Position numbers and translations under genes: made by a program | Shown: piece by piece, positions 1 to 11,006 of the stretch | How the letters are laid out: each line of letters opens with the position of its first letter | Position numbering within the stretch: the first letter of the stretch is position 1 | Assembly: GCF_048771995.1 (NCBI RefSeq) | Contig: NC_133030.1 | Coordinates: 12,044,001 to 12,108,000 of the forward strand | Reading direction: 5' to 3' | Length of the DNA: 64,000 bases | Origin: Taeniopygia guttata | Lineage: Eukaryota; Chordata; Aves; Passeriformes; Estrildidae | Notes under the pieces: model-generated | The model's database searches: none | Seen by the model: the letters and a program-made list of their open reading frames with translations, nothing else | Told to the model about the DNA's origin: nothing

Positions 1-1797
1 GCAGGGTCGTGTTGTAGGGGACGCAGCGCCCTGTCAGCACCCCTGGGACCCCCGGACCGCTGTCAGCACCTCTGCCAGCACCCCCGAGACCCCAGACCCC
101 CGTCAGCACCCCTGGGACCCCCGGACCGCTGTCAGCACCTCTGCCAGCACCCCCGAGACCCCAGACCCCTGTCAGCACCCCTGGGGTCACCGGACCCCCA
201 TTGGCACTCCTGGGACCCTGAATCCCCGCCTCCCCGGGCCCCCCTCAGCCCCCTGAGCCCACCGAGGGTCCCTCACTCCTGGAGGTGGCTCCCCCCGGTC
301 CCTCGGCCCCCTCAGCCCCCGTTCCCACCGGGGTCCCTCACCGTTGCTCGTGGCCGGGCTCAGCTCCCGGCAGTCCCGGTCCGCCGAGCAGTGGAACGCG
401 GCTTCGCTCTGCGGGGCGGGGGTCAGCGGACGGGGGGCTCATCGAGGGGTCCCCCCGAGCGCCCCCTGCCCCTCCGCACCTCCGGGCACACGCCCTGCGC
501 CTGCTCCTCGGTCCGGATCTGCTTGGTGACCACCACGAACACCGAGGTGCCCTGCGGGACGTCGCTGTCACACGACCCGCCCGGGGCTGGGGAACTGAGG
601 CGGGGGTGGCCCCGCGCCCCTCAGCGACCCCTTCGGTCCCCGTCCTCACCTGGGGGGGTGTGACGTAGTCGGCCGTGTCCATCACCTGCCCCGCGTAGCG
701 CCCCACGCCCTTCACCTTGGTGACCACGGAGGACTCGATGGCGGTGTCCCGCACCTGGTACGCTTTCTCATGGAGGAACACCCAGCTGGGACAGCACCGC
801 GGGTGACGCTGGGGACAGCCATTCCCGGACACCACCGGCACCCCCCGGGCCCCGCCTGCCTCCCCCGGCACCACCCGGACCTGCCCGTGACCCCCGGCCC
901 CCGGAGCTGTCAGTGCCGGTGGCTGCCGATCCCCGACAGCCTCTTGTCGTCCCCTCGCCAGTGACTGCTGTCACCCCCCGGGAGCATCCAGGGACAGGGA
1001 CCCCAACGCGGGTCATCCCCTGGGGCCGAGCGGCTTCTCTGCCGCTCGGTGTCACCCACACTGTCCCTTTCCTGTCATCACCCGAGATGCTCTCCTGGCT
1101 GTCCCCCTTGTGTCACCCGTAACGACACCTTGCTGTCCCCATCATGTCACCTGCGCTGCCACCCTCCCGTCACCCGCACCGGCACGCTCTCTGGCTGTCT
1201 CCCTTGTGTCACCCGCACCGCCACCCTCCCGTCACCCGCACCGGCACGCTCTCTGGCTGTCCCCCTTGTGTCACCCGCACCGATATCCTCTGTCCCGCCT
1301 TGTCAACCGGTACACTCCCCTGGCTGTCCCCACCGTGTCATCCGCTCCGGCACCCCTGAATTCCCGGCACTGACACGTTGTCACCCGCTCTCCCGTCCCT
1401 CCTCTGCTCCATCACCCCCTGACCACCCCGTCACCCCGCGCCGCCCGCCGGTGTCCCCTCGCTGTGACCCCGCTGCCGCACGCCGCCATCCCCCATCACC
1501 CTTGTCACCCCCGGTGTCACCTGCAGCAGCAAGTGGCAGTCACGGCGCTGCCGCGGTGCCGGGAAGGGGACTCGGGGATGTGTCCCGGGGAACGTCCCGG
1601 GGCGGGGTGTCCCAGGGGTGCCCGGCGGTTGTCCCGGCGGCTGCCAGGGGGGCTCACCCGACGAAGTAGGCGAGGATGAGGAGCTGGACGCCGCGGTTGA
1701 CGACGCCCACCACCCAGCTCTTCACCACCACCGACTTGGTGGTCTCGTAGGAGAAGAAGTCGCTCACCCAGCGGGTGCGGAAGCGCGGGAGGGACAT
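1..1797 (-). CDS. P2RX3: P2X purinoceptor 3, 5' five coding exons (runs off the left edge)
   Basis: ATP-gated cation channel of sensory neurons. Coding exons on the minus strand are 1658-1797, 650-785, 480-551, 342-408 and 1-42 (partial). Lengths 140, 136, 72 and 67 nt keep one frame across all junctions with GT/AG borders. The start encodes a short N-terminal tail, then the family N-terminal phosphorylation motif ([12 protein letters not shown]), the first membrane segment ([11 protein letters not shown]), and the start of the ectodomain ([25 protein letters not shown] with the ATP-binding lysines). Exon 4 holds two of the conserved ectodomain cysteines and exon 5 begins [12 protein letters not shown]. 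From memory human P2RX3 starts MNCISDFF, so this tail ([15 protein letters not shown]) looks about six residues longer. The N-terminal wording fits P2RX3 rather than P2RX2. The gene is head to head with SSRP1. The rest of the ectodomain and the second membrane segment lie outside the window. Confidence 0.93.
33..185. repeat. 69-bp minisatellite overlapping the P2RX3 exon 5 acceptor
   Basis: Two full copies and a partial copy of a 69-bp unit. Copies begin with the same gtcagcaccc word at 33, 102 and 171. The first copy contains the exon 5 splice acceptor and the first bases of the exon; the others repeat the same acceptor-like string inside the intron. Confidence 0.85.
1100..1420. repeat. 62-bp degenerate minisatellite in P2RX3 intron 1
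   Basis: Tandem units rich in gtcacccgcaccggcacg, with matching accctccc words at 1161 and 1223 (period 62) and more decayed flanking copies. The rest of intron 1 (786-1657) shows nothing recognisable. Confidence 0.75.
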
Positions 1798-1819
1798 GGG
1801 CAGCGCGGGGGGCGGCCGG

Positions 1820-2160
1820 AGACGGGATCCGGGCAGGGCAAGGCAGGGCAAGGCAGGCAGGGCTGCGGGATCCCAGTGGGATGCGGGAAGGGCAGGGCAG
1901 GAGTGCGGGCAGGGAGCGGGGATGCGGGCAGGGCAGGGCACGCTCGGGTGCGGGCAGGGGTACCGGCAGGGGCACGGGCAGGGTGCGGGTACCGGCAGGG
2001 TGTGGGCAGCACCCGCAGGGGTGCGGGCAGCGAGGGCGGTGCGGGCGGGCGGAGGCGGGGGCAGGGCGGGGGCCGGGGGCGGGGGCACGGCCCGGGGGGA
2101 CGGGAGGGGTCGCCCCCCCGTTCCTGGGGGGATGGAGGGGTGCAGGCGGGGACCTTCCCC
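1820..2160. repeat. G-rich (GGGCA)-type low-complexity tract 5' of P2RX3
   Basis: Runs of gggcaggg-type words, many with three or more consecutive Gs, lie just upstream of the P2RX3 start. They have G-quadruplex potential. No coding sequence is seen here. Confidence 0.6.
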
Positions 2161-2439
2161 GGCGTGCCTGTGGTGGGGAGCGTCAAAGGCGGGGCACATT
2201 CCGGCAGCGGGGAGACCCACATTGGGGTGCACGTGGGGGGTGCGCCCCAGACTGGGGATGCCTGGTTTGGGGGGACACCCCTGCAGAGGAGCAGGAGGGG
2301 GGCGGCCCGTGCGCGCGGTTCCGGGGGTGCCCCGCTCTGGGCCGCCCCATTGTCCGGTTCCGACACTTTGGGGCGCCCTGGCTTTGGAGGGGGGGTTGTC
2401 CCCACATGAGGTGACGTCACGGGGCTCGCCCCGTGCTGG

Positions 2440-2700
2440 CCAATGGGGTTTCTCCCCACTTCTAGTCCTAGGCGGGGCGGAGCGGCGGGGGGCGGGGTCT
2501 CGGGCGCTCTGACCACGCCCCCTCGGTGGGCGGGGCCGCCCGCGGTGCGGCGGAGAGCGCTGCACGGGTCCGCCCCGTCGCCAGGGGGCGCCAGCGCGGC
2601 CCGGCGCCATGGCGGAAGTCCGCGCGACTTCCGGCGTTGGCGGCCCCGCGCGGTTCGCGCTGCGCAGGCGGGAAAAGCGGCGGCGGCGGCGGCGGCGCGG
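2440..2700 (+). promoter_or_regulatory. CpG-island promoter between P2RX3 and SSRP1 with facing ETS sites
   Basis: Dense CpG stretch ending in a CGG trinucleotide run near 2679-2700. Two inverted ETS/GABP-type sites, CGGAAGT at 2613-2619 and ACTTCCG at 2627-2633, are separated by 7 bp. This fits the broad housekeeping promoter of SSRP1. The exact start site is not visible. Confidence 0.6.
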
Positions 2701-2890
2701 GGGGGCCGGGTGGGTGTACCGGGGCTCGGGGCTGGCTGGATCCCGCGGGGAGGCCGGGTGGGTGTACCGGGGCTCGGGGCTGGCTGGATCCCGCGGGGAG
2801 GCCGGGTGGGTGTACCGGGGCTCGGGGCTGGCTGGATCCTGCGGGGGGCCGGGTGGGTGTACCGGGGCTCGGGGCTGGCTGGATCCCGCG
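2701..2890. repeat. 48-bp minisatellite, four copies, in the SSRP1 5' leader or intron
   Basis: The word gtacc recurs at 2716, 2764, 2812 and 2859, giving 48, 48 and 47 bp periods. Each unit carries cgggtgggtgtac, which resembles a splice donor, and ggctggctggatcc. Confidence 0.9.
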
Positions 2891-3363
2891 GCGGGCACCC
2901 GGAGTCAGGGTAGGCCGGCTGGGATGGGGGAGCGGCCTGGGATGGAAGTGGGCTGGGGGTGGGTGGGCAGGCCCGGAGGACGCCTGGGAGCCCCGGCTCG
3001 GAAGGAGTTTGGGGGTGCGGGGGTGGTTTGGGGTGGCCTCATCGTGGGGGGAAGGGCAGGGGTGATGACACGGCGGTGGCCGAGGGTTGCAGGAAGGGGC
3101 GGCCCTGGGACCGGGGCACAGCCAGGTATCGCTCCCGTCAGTGAGTCAGGTGCCACCGCTGGGGCGGGAGCAGCCTGGGGCGGTGAGGTCCGGTTTTGGG
3201 GGCGCTGGGGAGGGCCGGGAGCCTGTTGCCAGCCCGGCTCACCCGCTGTCCTCCCGCAGCTGCCGTGACTGACTCCTCTGCCGCTGCCCCGGGCATGCCG
3301 GGCTAGGGGGGCTGCTGAACCCCCCGAGCTCGTCCCTGTCCCCTCCCACACCCCGCAGCCGCC

Positions 3364-6300
3364 ATGGCCGATACGCTGGAGTTCAACGAGATCTACCAGG
3401 AGGTGAAGGGCTCCATGGTAAGCGAGAGAACATGGGGGTGGCCCCACGGGCACTTCCAGCGTAGGGTGTGGATGGGGGAAGCGAATGTTCTGTGATGAGG
3501 AGGGTGTGGAAGATGAAACTGTGTCTGGTTGGTGGTGTGGGTGCCTGGAGGGCTGCACCCAACGGGGCCATGGTTCCTCTATGCTTCCATGGGACTGAGT
3601 CCCCTCATGCCCAGCTTTCCCACAGAATGATGGGCGGCTGCGGCTGAGCCGGCAGGGCGTCATCTTCAAGAACAGCAAGACAGGGAAGGTGGACAACATC
3701 CAGGCCTCAGAGCTGGCTGAGGGCGTGTGGCGGCGCGTGGCGCTGGGCCACGGCCTCAAGCTGCTCACCAAGAACGGCCACGTCTACAAGTATGACGGGT
3801 TCCGGGAGTCGGTGAGTCCCTGTTCCCTGCTCCCGCTGCCTTGGCCCTGTCCCAGATCCAGTTGTGCTCCCTGCCAGCCCCAGAACAGCTCTGCCCTCTG
3901 CATCCCCATGGCCAGGGGCTCTGTGTCATCTGGGGCTCTGGGCACTGCTGGTTCCTGACAGTGTTGCCTCCCTCTTGCCCAACCCAGGAATTTGACAAGC
4001 TGTCAGATTTCTTCAAGGCCCACTATTGCCTGGAGCTCGCAGAGAAGGATCTGTGTGTGAAGGGCTGGAACTGGGGCACAGTGAGGTTTGGAGGTGAGTT
4101 CCAGTGGCAGCCCAAGGGCATGGGGTGGGATGTTCCTACCAGTGTGTGGCTGTTCTGCTGCCACATCCATTTGCTTAGGAGCAGCTGCTTTATAGGGATG
4201 TCCTCAGGGACAGTGAGGACATTTGCCATCTCAGGAGAACAGGAGATCCCTGAATCCCAGGGAGCCGTGCTTGGTGTGGGATCTGCACATGTGTGCCATT
4301 CACCAGGGAGCCAGGGGAGCTGGTGGATGTGCCTCCAGCTCAGGGACCGGGACAGATGGGGTCAGACAGTTCCTTTTTGTGTGTTTCTGATCAGTGCCAA
4401 TTTCCAGGGATGTGGCCGGAAGGGAGAGAGCCTGGAGCTTTTGGAGGGTGGGAATGCAGTGATGAGAACAGAGGCACTGCTGGATTTTGGGAGAGGAGCG
4501 AGACCATGGCTGGAGATGGGATTTGTTTGGCACAGCTCTGAGCTGGCTGTGATATCCCTGTCCCCACAGGGCAGCTGCTGTCCTTCGACATCGGGGAGCA
4601 GCCGGTGTTCGAGATCCCGCTCAGCAACGTGTCCCAGTGCACCACAGGCAAGAACGAGGTGACGCTGGAGTTCCACCAGAACGATGACGCCGAGGTCTCG
4701 CTCATGGAGGTCCGGTTCTACGTGCCCCCCACCCAGGAGGACGGCGTGGACCCTGTGGAGGTACGTGGGGCCGGCAGGAGGGTGGGGGCTGGCAGTGAGG
4801 GACCCTATTTGACTGCTTCCCTGGCAGGCCTTCGCCCAGAACGTGCTGTCCAAGGCGGACGTGATCCAGGCCACCGGAGACGCCATCTGCATCTTCCGGG
4901 AGCTGCAGTGCCTGACGCCGCGCGGGCGCTACGACATCCGCATCTACCCCACCTTCCTGCACCTGCACGGCAAGACCTTCGACTACAAGATCCCCTACAC
5001 CACTGTGCTGCGCCTCTTCCTGCTCCCGCACAAGGACCAGCGCCAGATGTTCTTCGTGGTGAGTGGGAATGGCTCAGCCCTCCTCCAGAAGGGCACTGGG
5101 GGTGGTTTGGGGGGTTTCGTGTCTTCACCTCCTCTTCTCTTTCCAGATCAGCCTGGACCCTCCAATAAAGCAAGGCCAGACTCGCTACCACTTCCTGATC
5201 CTGCTCTTCTCCAAGGATGAGGACATCTCCCTGACCCTCAACATGAATGAGTGAGCTGCCCAATGCCACGCTGCTTCCCAGACCCCTCGCTGGATCCTGA
5301 GGGAGCTACTTACACCCCAGACCCTGTTCTCACCTCTGCCCTCCTTCCCGCCACACAGGGAGGAGGTGGAGAAGCGCTTTGAGGGGCGGCTCACCAAGAA
5401 CATGTCAGGGTCCCTCTACGAGATGGTCAGCCGGGTGATGAAGGCGCTGGTGAACCGCAAGATCACCGTGCCCGGAAACTTCCAGGGGTGAGCAGCTGCA
5501 GGGCCAGTCCCTCTCTTTGCACCTCATCCCCATGGCCACAGGGAAGGGGCTCTCTGTGTGATTCGTGCTGGGAAGCAGGGCCTGTTTGCCAGGGGTGGGC
5601 ACGGGGAGGATGTTTGTCCCCATGGATAGCAGTGTTTGTCCTGCAGACACTCTGGAGCCCAGTGCATCACCTGCTCCTACAAGGCCAGCTCAGGGCTGTT
5701 GTACCCGCTGGAGAGGGGCTTCATCTACGTGCACAAGCCCCCCGTGCACATCCGCTTCGACGAGATCTCCTTCGTCAACTTCGCCCGCGGCACCACCACC
5801 ACCCGCTCCTTCGACTTTGAGATCGAGACCAAGCAGGGCACCCAGTACACCTTCAGCAGCATCGAGAGGTGGGTGTGGGCTGTGGGGCCAGCCTGGCTGT
5901 GCCCACTGGGGCTCCCCAGCACCCCCAGCCCCACCGTGCCCTCTCCCACAGGGAGGAGTACGGGAAGCTCTTCGACTTCGTCAATGCCAAGAAGCTGAAC
6001 ATCAAGAACCGGGGCCTGAAGGAGGTATCAGCCAGGCAGGGCCGGGCTCGCACCCACTGGCGCCAGCGCTGCCTTCTCCCAGAATCCGGCTGCTTTTCCC
6101 TCCTTTTTTCACCTCTCTTTTCTCTCCTTGCCCTTGTAGAGGAAAAAGGTCCGTGCGATATCCCTTCCTCTTTCTCCTCCTCCTCCTCCTGGTGCAGGTT
6201 TCCTGTGCATGGCCGTGGTGGTCTCTGACTAACCCAGTAACCCCAGTGTGGTGTGCGAGGGCCCCTCTAACCCCCATAACTGCTCTGCCCCTCTTTCTGG

Positions 6301-8795
6301 GTGCTCTGCCCCTCTTTCTGGGGCCCTGAGGGGGGAAGGAGGGGACATGGCCGTTCTGTCCCCTGGCCTGTGCATGCCCAGGGCTGTGCTCACCCAGGGC
6401 TGTGTTCCAGAGTGGAACACAGGGAGCAGCTCTCATCCTGCCTCTCCACAGGGAATGAAGCAGAGCTACGATGAATATGCTGACTCTGACGAGGACCAGC
6501 ACGATGCCTACTTGGAGAGGATGAAAGAGGAGGGCAAGATCCGGGAGGAGAATGCCAATGACAGCAGTGATGGCTCTGGGGAGGAGACAGGTGAGCGCTG
6601 GGGCTGTGAGGGAGTGCCGTGGTGCTCCAGCTCCTGCTCCCCATGATGATCTATATCACTGAGCCCTCACTTTCTCCTCCAGACTCGTCCTTCAACCCTG
6701 GAGAAGAGGATGATGACGTGGCTGAAGAGTGAGTAGAGACCAGGCAGGGCTCTATCAAAAAGCCCTATAGGAAGGTGCTGTTCTAGGGCTGTGTGAGCAT
6801 TGAGAGATGCTCACAGCATGACTGGGATCACCTGGATTTGGGAATGTACAGCCCTGGGTTTGGGAATGCTGGGCAGCTGGGGCAGTTTTGGGCTTGCTTC
6901 ATTGTAATGGCGTTAGGCAGTATGAGAAAGTTCTGGAAGGGCTCCAGGGTAGGCCTTGGCTGCACTTTTCAGGAAAGAGCAGCTGGGAGGAGGGTTAAAG
7001 CCCCAGGCTGGGGTGAGGATGGGTGGGAGTCATAGGGGAGCTTGAAGCTGAGCCCTGGCACCATGAGAGCTCCAAATGTCCAGGAAGCAGAATAAAACAA
7101 GCCATGTCCATGGAAGGCTGCTTCCCTGAGGGCTGTTAACGGGAGCAGAGCAGCTCCAGCCCGGGAAGGCTCAGGACTGTGGTGTCTGGGGGCAGCTCTG
7201 AGGCTGGTGGCCCTGTGCAGGTTCGACAGCAACGCCTCGGCCAGTTCCTCCAGCGGTGACGGCGACAGCGACCGTGACGACAAGAAACCGGCCAAGAAGG
7301 CCAAGATTGTCAAGGACCGCAAGCCCCGCAAGAAGCAGCCGGAGGTGAGGGGCTGCTGTGGGAGCAGGACCAGCTCCTGGAGCGGGGTCAGGCAGGTCAC
7401 AGCCCCGCCTGAGCTGCACTCACCCGTGCCCTGGTCAGAGCTGTTATCTGGCCTGGTGTCGCTGCCTCCAGATGGGTCCAGGCTGAGCCTCTCCCATGGG
7501 CACGTTGTTCCCGTGCCCAGCCTATCCTGGTTGTTGTCAGGCAGTTCTCCAGCAGCCTGTCCCTTCAGCCCTTCTCCCAGGGCTGCAGCTGGATTGCTGG
7601 GGGGTGCAGAGGCAAGCAGAGCCCTGTCCTGAGGTGTTGGGTGAGGGGTGCATTGGGTTTCCACGCATGTTCTCCACCTCCCAGAGCAAGAAGGGGAAGG
7701 ATCCCAACGCTCCCAAGCGGCCAATGTCGGCCTACATGCTCTGGCTGAATGCCAACCGGGAGAAGATCAAGTCGGACCACCCTGGCATCAGCATCACCGA
7801 TCTGTCCAAGAAGGCTGGGGAGCTCTGGAAGGCCATGTCCAAGGAGAAGAAGGAGGTGAGGGATGGGGAGCCCAGGAGAGAGCTGGGCCTGGTACAGGAG
7901 GGGAGGCTGGCTATGGAAGACCCTTCCTTGCTCTTGTGAGCCTGGAGTTGCACAGATGGGGAGTTGGGAAAGGGTGGGGACATCCTCAGGCTGGTGAGCT
8001 GGGTGATCAGAAGTGGGAGGAGGGTGGGGTGCTGGAGGATGGTGGAGGAGGAGGGGGGCCTCGCTGAGCCCATGCTCTGGCTGCAGGAGTGGGATCGGAA
8101 GGCAGAAGATGCCAGGCGGGACTACGAGAAGGCCATGAAGGAATACAGTGTGGGCAGCAAGGCTGACAGCCACAGGGGGTGAGTGTGCTGGCAAGGGGGC
8201 TGGCGGGGCTTTGCCCCCCAAAATCGAGCTGTTCCCGGGACCAGCTGGGTAATGTGGCTTCTCTGCCCTCTGCTCACCCAACCCCGTGCAGGGAGAAGTC
8301 GAAGAAGAAGAAGAAGAAGCAGGAGAAGCAGGTGAAGGGGAAGGGGGACAAGAAAGGTGCCACCTCCAAGTCCTCATCCTCCAAGTCCCCGGCTAAGGGC
8401 ATGAGTGACAGCTTCAAGAGCAAGGAATTCGTATCCAGTGATGAGAGCTCCTCTGCAGAGAGCAAGAAGGAGGTGAGGGTCACAACTGGGGGAGGTCCTG
8501 GTTCCTCTTCCCTGGGGAACAACTCTGGGAGGGTCCCAGCCCCTCTTCCTTGGGGAACATCCTGGTGGTTTCTGCTGGAGAGGCTGGGTCCTTCTGGTAC
8601 TTCATTTCCTTGGGGACATCCCTCGGTGTGTCCCCAAGTCACCACCATCACCCTGTCCCCGCTGTAGCGGGGGATACTGCCCTGCCTTCATTGTCCCCTG
8701 CTGACCTGTTTGTCCCCCACCTGCAGGACTCAGAGGATGAGGGAGCTGCCAGCCCAGCCCCCAGCTCAGAGGACTCTGCCTCCGGCTCGGATTAG
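3364..8795 (+). CDS. SSRP1: FACT complex subunit SSRP1
   Basis: Histone chaperone subunit that works with SPT16 to take apart and rebuild nucleosomes in transcription, replication and repair. Sixteen coding exons: 3364-3417, 3626-3811, 3988-4093, 4570-4760, 4828-5058, 5147-5250, 5359-5487, 5647-5868, 5952-6024, 6452-6590, 6683-6728, 7221-7344, 7685-7855, 8087-8178, 8292-8472, 8727-8795. They give 705 residues (human about 709). The order is N-terminal/dimerisation domain, tandem PH-like middle domain, an acidic segment (exons 10-11), an HMG box at about residues 541-612 ([19 protein letters not shown]), a lysine-rich tail, and a serine/acidic C-terminus ending SASGSD. The start gives [16 protein letters not shown], as in other vertebrates. 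The likely leader acceptor is at 3358, just before the ATG. Poly(A) signal AATAAA is at 9110-9115. The sequence is close to mammalian SSRP1 except in the exon 14-16 tail. Confidence 0.98.
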
Positions 8796-9125
8796 CGCCA
8801 TCCCAGCTGGCTTCAGGCTGGATCCCAGGTCGGGAGAGGAATGGGCGGGCCAGCCCCACGGCAGGGACCGGGGTCCCAGGCTCTGGATGACTCCCACCCG
8901 GGAGCACGGCCAGGTTCCCCTGTCCCCCCATGCACCCCGTGGTGGCGGGAGGTGCCAGAGGCTCCTCAGTCCCTCACATTTGTATCCCATCAATTTATTT
9001 TTTCTAAACACTTGGGTTTCTCTCCTTTTCTTTCCTTCCCTCGTTGGTTTTTTTTTTTTTGGTGTTGTTTTTTTGTATTTTGGGTCCGTTCACATGGCAA
9101 CTTGGGTTGAATAAAAAAAAAAACC
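8796..9125 (+). other. SSRP1: SSRP1 3' UTR
   Basis: Non-coding, with T-rich runs near 9049-9075 and an AATAAA signal at 9110-9115. Confidence 0.85.
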
Positions 9126-9680
9126 CACTGATGGTGTTTGTGTGGGTGTGGGGCTGGCTCCCCCATCCCTCCTTCCTTCCTGCAGCCATCCGGGAGCTCA
9201 TTCCCCTCCTTGAACAGCTTCCAGGGCTGACTTCACTCTCTCCCCACCCTCCATTAGCGGCCCCCAGCCCCTGCTCAGCCATCAGGGCTCCTAATTACAG
9301 CCCCTCGCTCGATCCTGATGCCATTTGGGTTTTTTTCTACCTCCCTCATGAGGGGGATGATCCGATTAAGGCCAGTTTCCCCTCCGGTTGTTGATTGCAG
9401 CCGATTCCCGGTCTGGAACCAGCCCCGGGGGGGCCCCATGGCTGCCTGTTCCCCCCTCCTTCCGCTGCCTTTACTGGCACCGCTGGGATGGGGCTACGGG
9501 GAAGCAGGAGCTCCCCGGGGCGGCTCCGCGGTGGGCACAAGGGACCCTGCATGCCCAAATGGTGGGAGGGCTCTATTGTCACACCTAAACCGCCCCTCAG
9601 GCAGCAGCCCCGCGGCTGGAGGACCCAGGGAATGGGATCATTGGCAGTCGGGGGTGTCCTGCTCGGCTGTCGGCCCCCGA
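9126..9680. other. Intergenic stretch between SSRP1 and TNKS1BP1
   Basis: No reading frame with family features, no repeat and no RNA gene was recognised. Confidence 0.6.
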
Positions 9681-9719
9681 GGGTGATTATTCGGGGAGTG
9701 CTGGAGGTCTCCAGCGTGC

Positions 9720-10489
9720 GCCCCCAGCCCCATTTCGAGCGCTCTCCGGCCGCCCCTCCACGGCCCGCCCGCCACGCGGCGCCGCTCTGCCCCGCCCCCT
9801 CCGCCGCCGGGCGTGACCTGCGCGCTCATGAATATGCATGAGCAGCGCCGGTGGAGGGTGAGTGGGGGTCTCTCTGCCGGCATGGGGCTGCAGGTAACCG
9901 GGATCCCCCCGGGCCCGTGGCGCCCGCCGGGGAACCACGCGGCTTCGGCCCCGGCGGGCAACATGGGCCGGGACCCCCGAAATTGAGTGGGGGGCTTCGT
10001 TGTCATGGGGACGTCGCTAGGCCGCGGTCGCGGCCTACTCAGCCACTCGATCGCAGGCTCCGTTGCCACGGTAACGAGGCTAGGCCGCACTGGCGGAGGA
10101 CCCCGGGGGGCCCGACCCGCATCCCGGGGCCCCGCCGCCATCCCGGGCCGGGAAACGGGCCGGATGGTTGCCAGATGTGGGTAGTGGTGGCGGTTCCCCC
10201 GTGGAAGGCGAGAGGAGGGGGGTCGTGGGGAGGGTGGACCCCGGCGGGGCAGGAGGCAGCGAGGCGGGGAGAGGAGGGCGGCGGGGGGAGGGCAGGGGAG
10301 AGAGGGCAGGGCCGGGAGGAGGCACCGAGCGGGTTTTTCCTGTCCCCGCAGCCCCGGTGAGTCACGGGAGAGGCGGCGGCAGCAGCGTGAGACCCGTGGG
10401 GACACTAACCCCTCCTCCCCGCCCGCTCTGCGCCCCCCACGTGTGTCCCCGGCCCGCCCCCGACATGAGGCTGAAGTGGGGAAGGTGAG
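9720..10489 (+). promoter_or_regulatory. TNKS1BP1: TNKS1BP1 CpG-island promoter and first exon with duplicated RFX-type X-boxes
   Basis: CpG-dense region upstream of a clean splice donor after 10489. An X-box-like site GTTGCCACGGTAAC lies at 10062-10075. A related site GTTGTCATGGGGAC lies 63 bp upstream at 9999-10012, and the flanking bases (ctaggccgc) are repeated too, so the element looks tandemly duplicated. An AT-rich near-palindrome around aatatgcat sits at 9825-9842. Confidence 0.6.
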
Positions 10490-10973
10490 TGGGGCACCCG
10501 CGGCCACTGAGAGGGGTTGGCCGAGGGTCCCGGGGGACCGGGCGGTGCCTCCCGGGCTGCCGGGGGCTCGGGGGGGCCGGGGGGTGACCTGGGCAGGGAG
10601 CGGAGATGGGGACTGGGGCAGACTGGGGGCCAGCTGGGCACTGGGGGCTTGGCGAAGGTTGGTGAGAGTGACACGTGTGTGCTGGGACGGGTTAGCGCAG
10701 GGTCAGACAGGTAAAGGAGCGGCCCCGTGGCGGCAGGGGTGTAGTGTGGGGTCTCTGTGGTTATTGGTGGGGGTTGGGGCCATGTCTGGGTCTGCTGCTG
10801 GGGCCAGGCTGCCTCAGGTGAGCTGGGGCCAATGTACTGAGGGTGGCACCACGGTGTGATCACCGTTTGGCACAGCTGGACAGGGCTTGGCACAGGGCCC
10901 CACAGGGTGCTTGGGTTCCCCCAGGCTCGAGGCGCTCCCCTAACCGATTCTCCCTCTCTCCTCAGGGGCTGAC
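10465..10973 (+). promoter_or_regulatory. TNKS1BP1: Spliced upstream ORF in the TNKS1BP1 leader
   Basis: An ATG in the leader exon at 10465 reads MRLKWG up to the donor after 10489. When joined to the next exon at 10966 it continues R-G and stops, giving an 8-codon upstream ORF before the main start at 11007. It depends on this leader exon being the one used. Confidence 0.5.
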
Positions 10974-11006
10974 CCTGCACTGTGCCCCCCACATCCCTGT
11001 GTCGCC

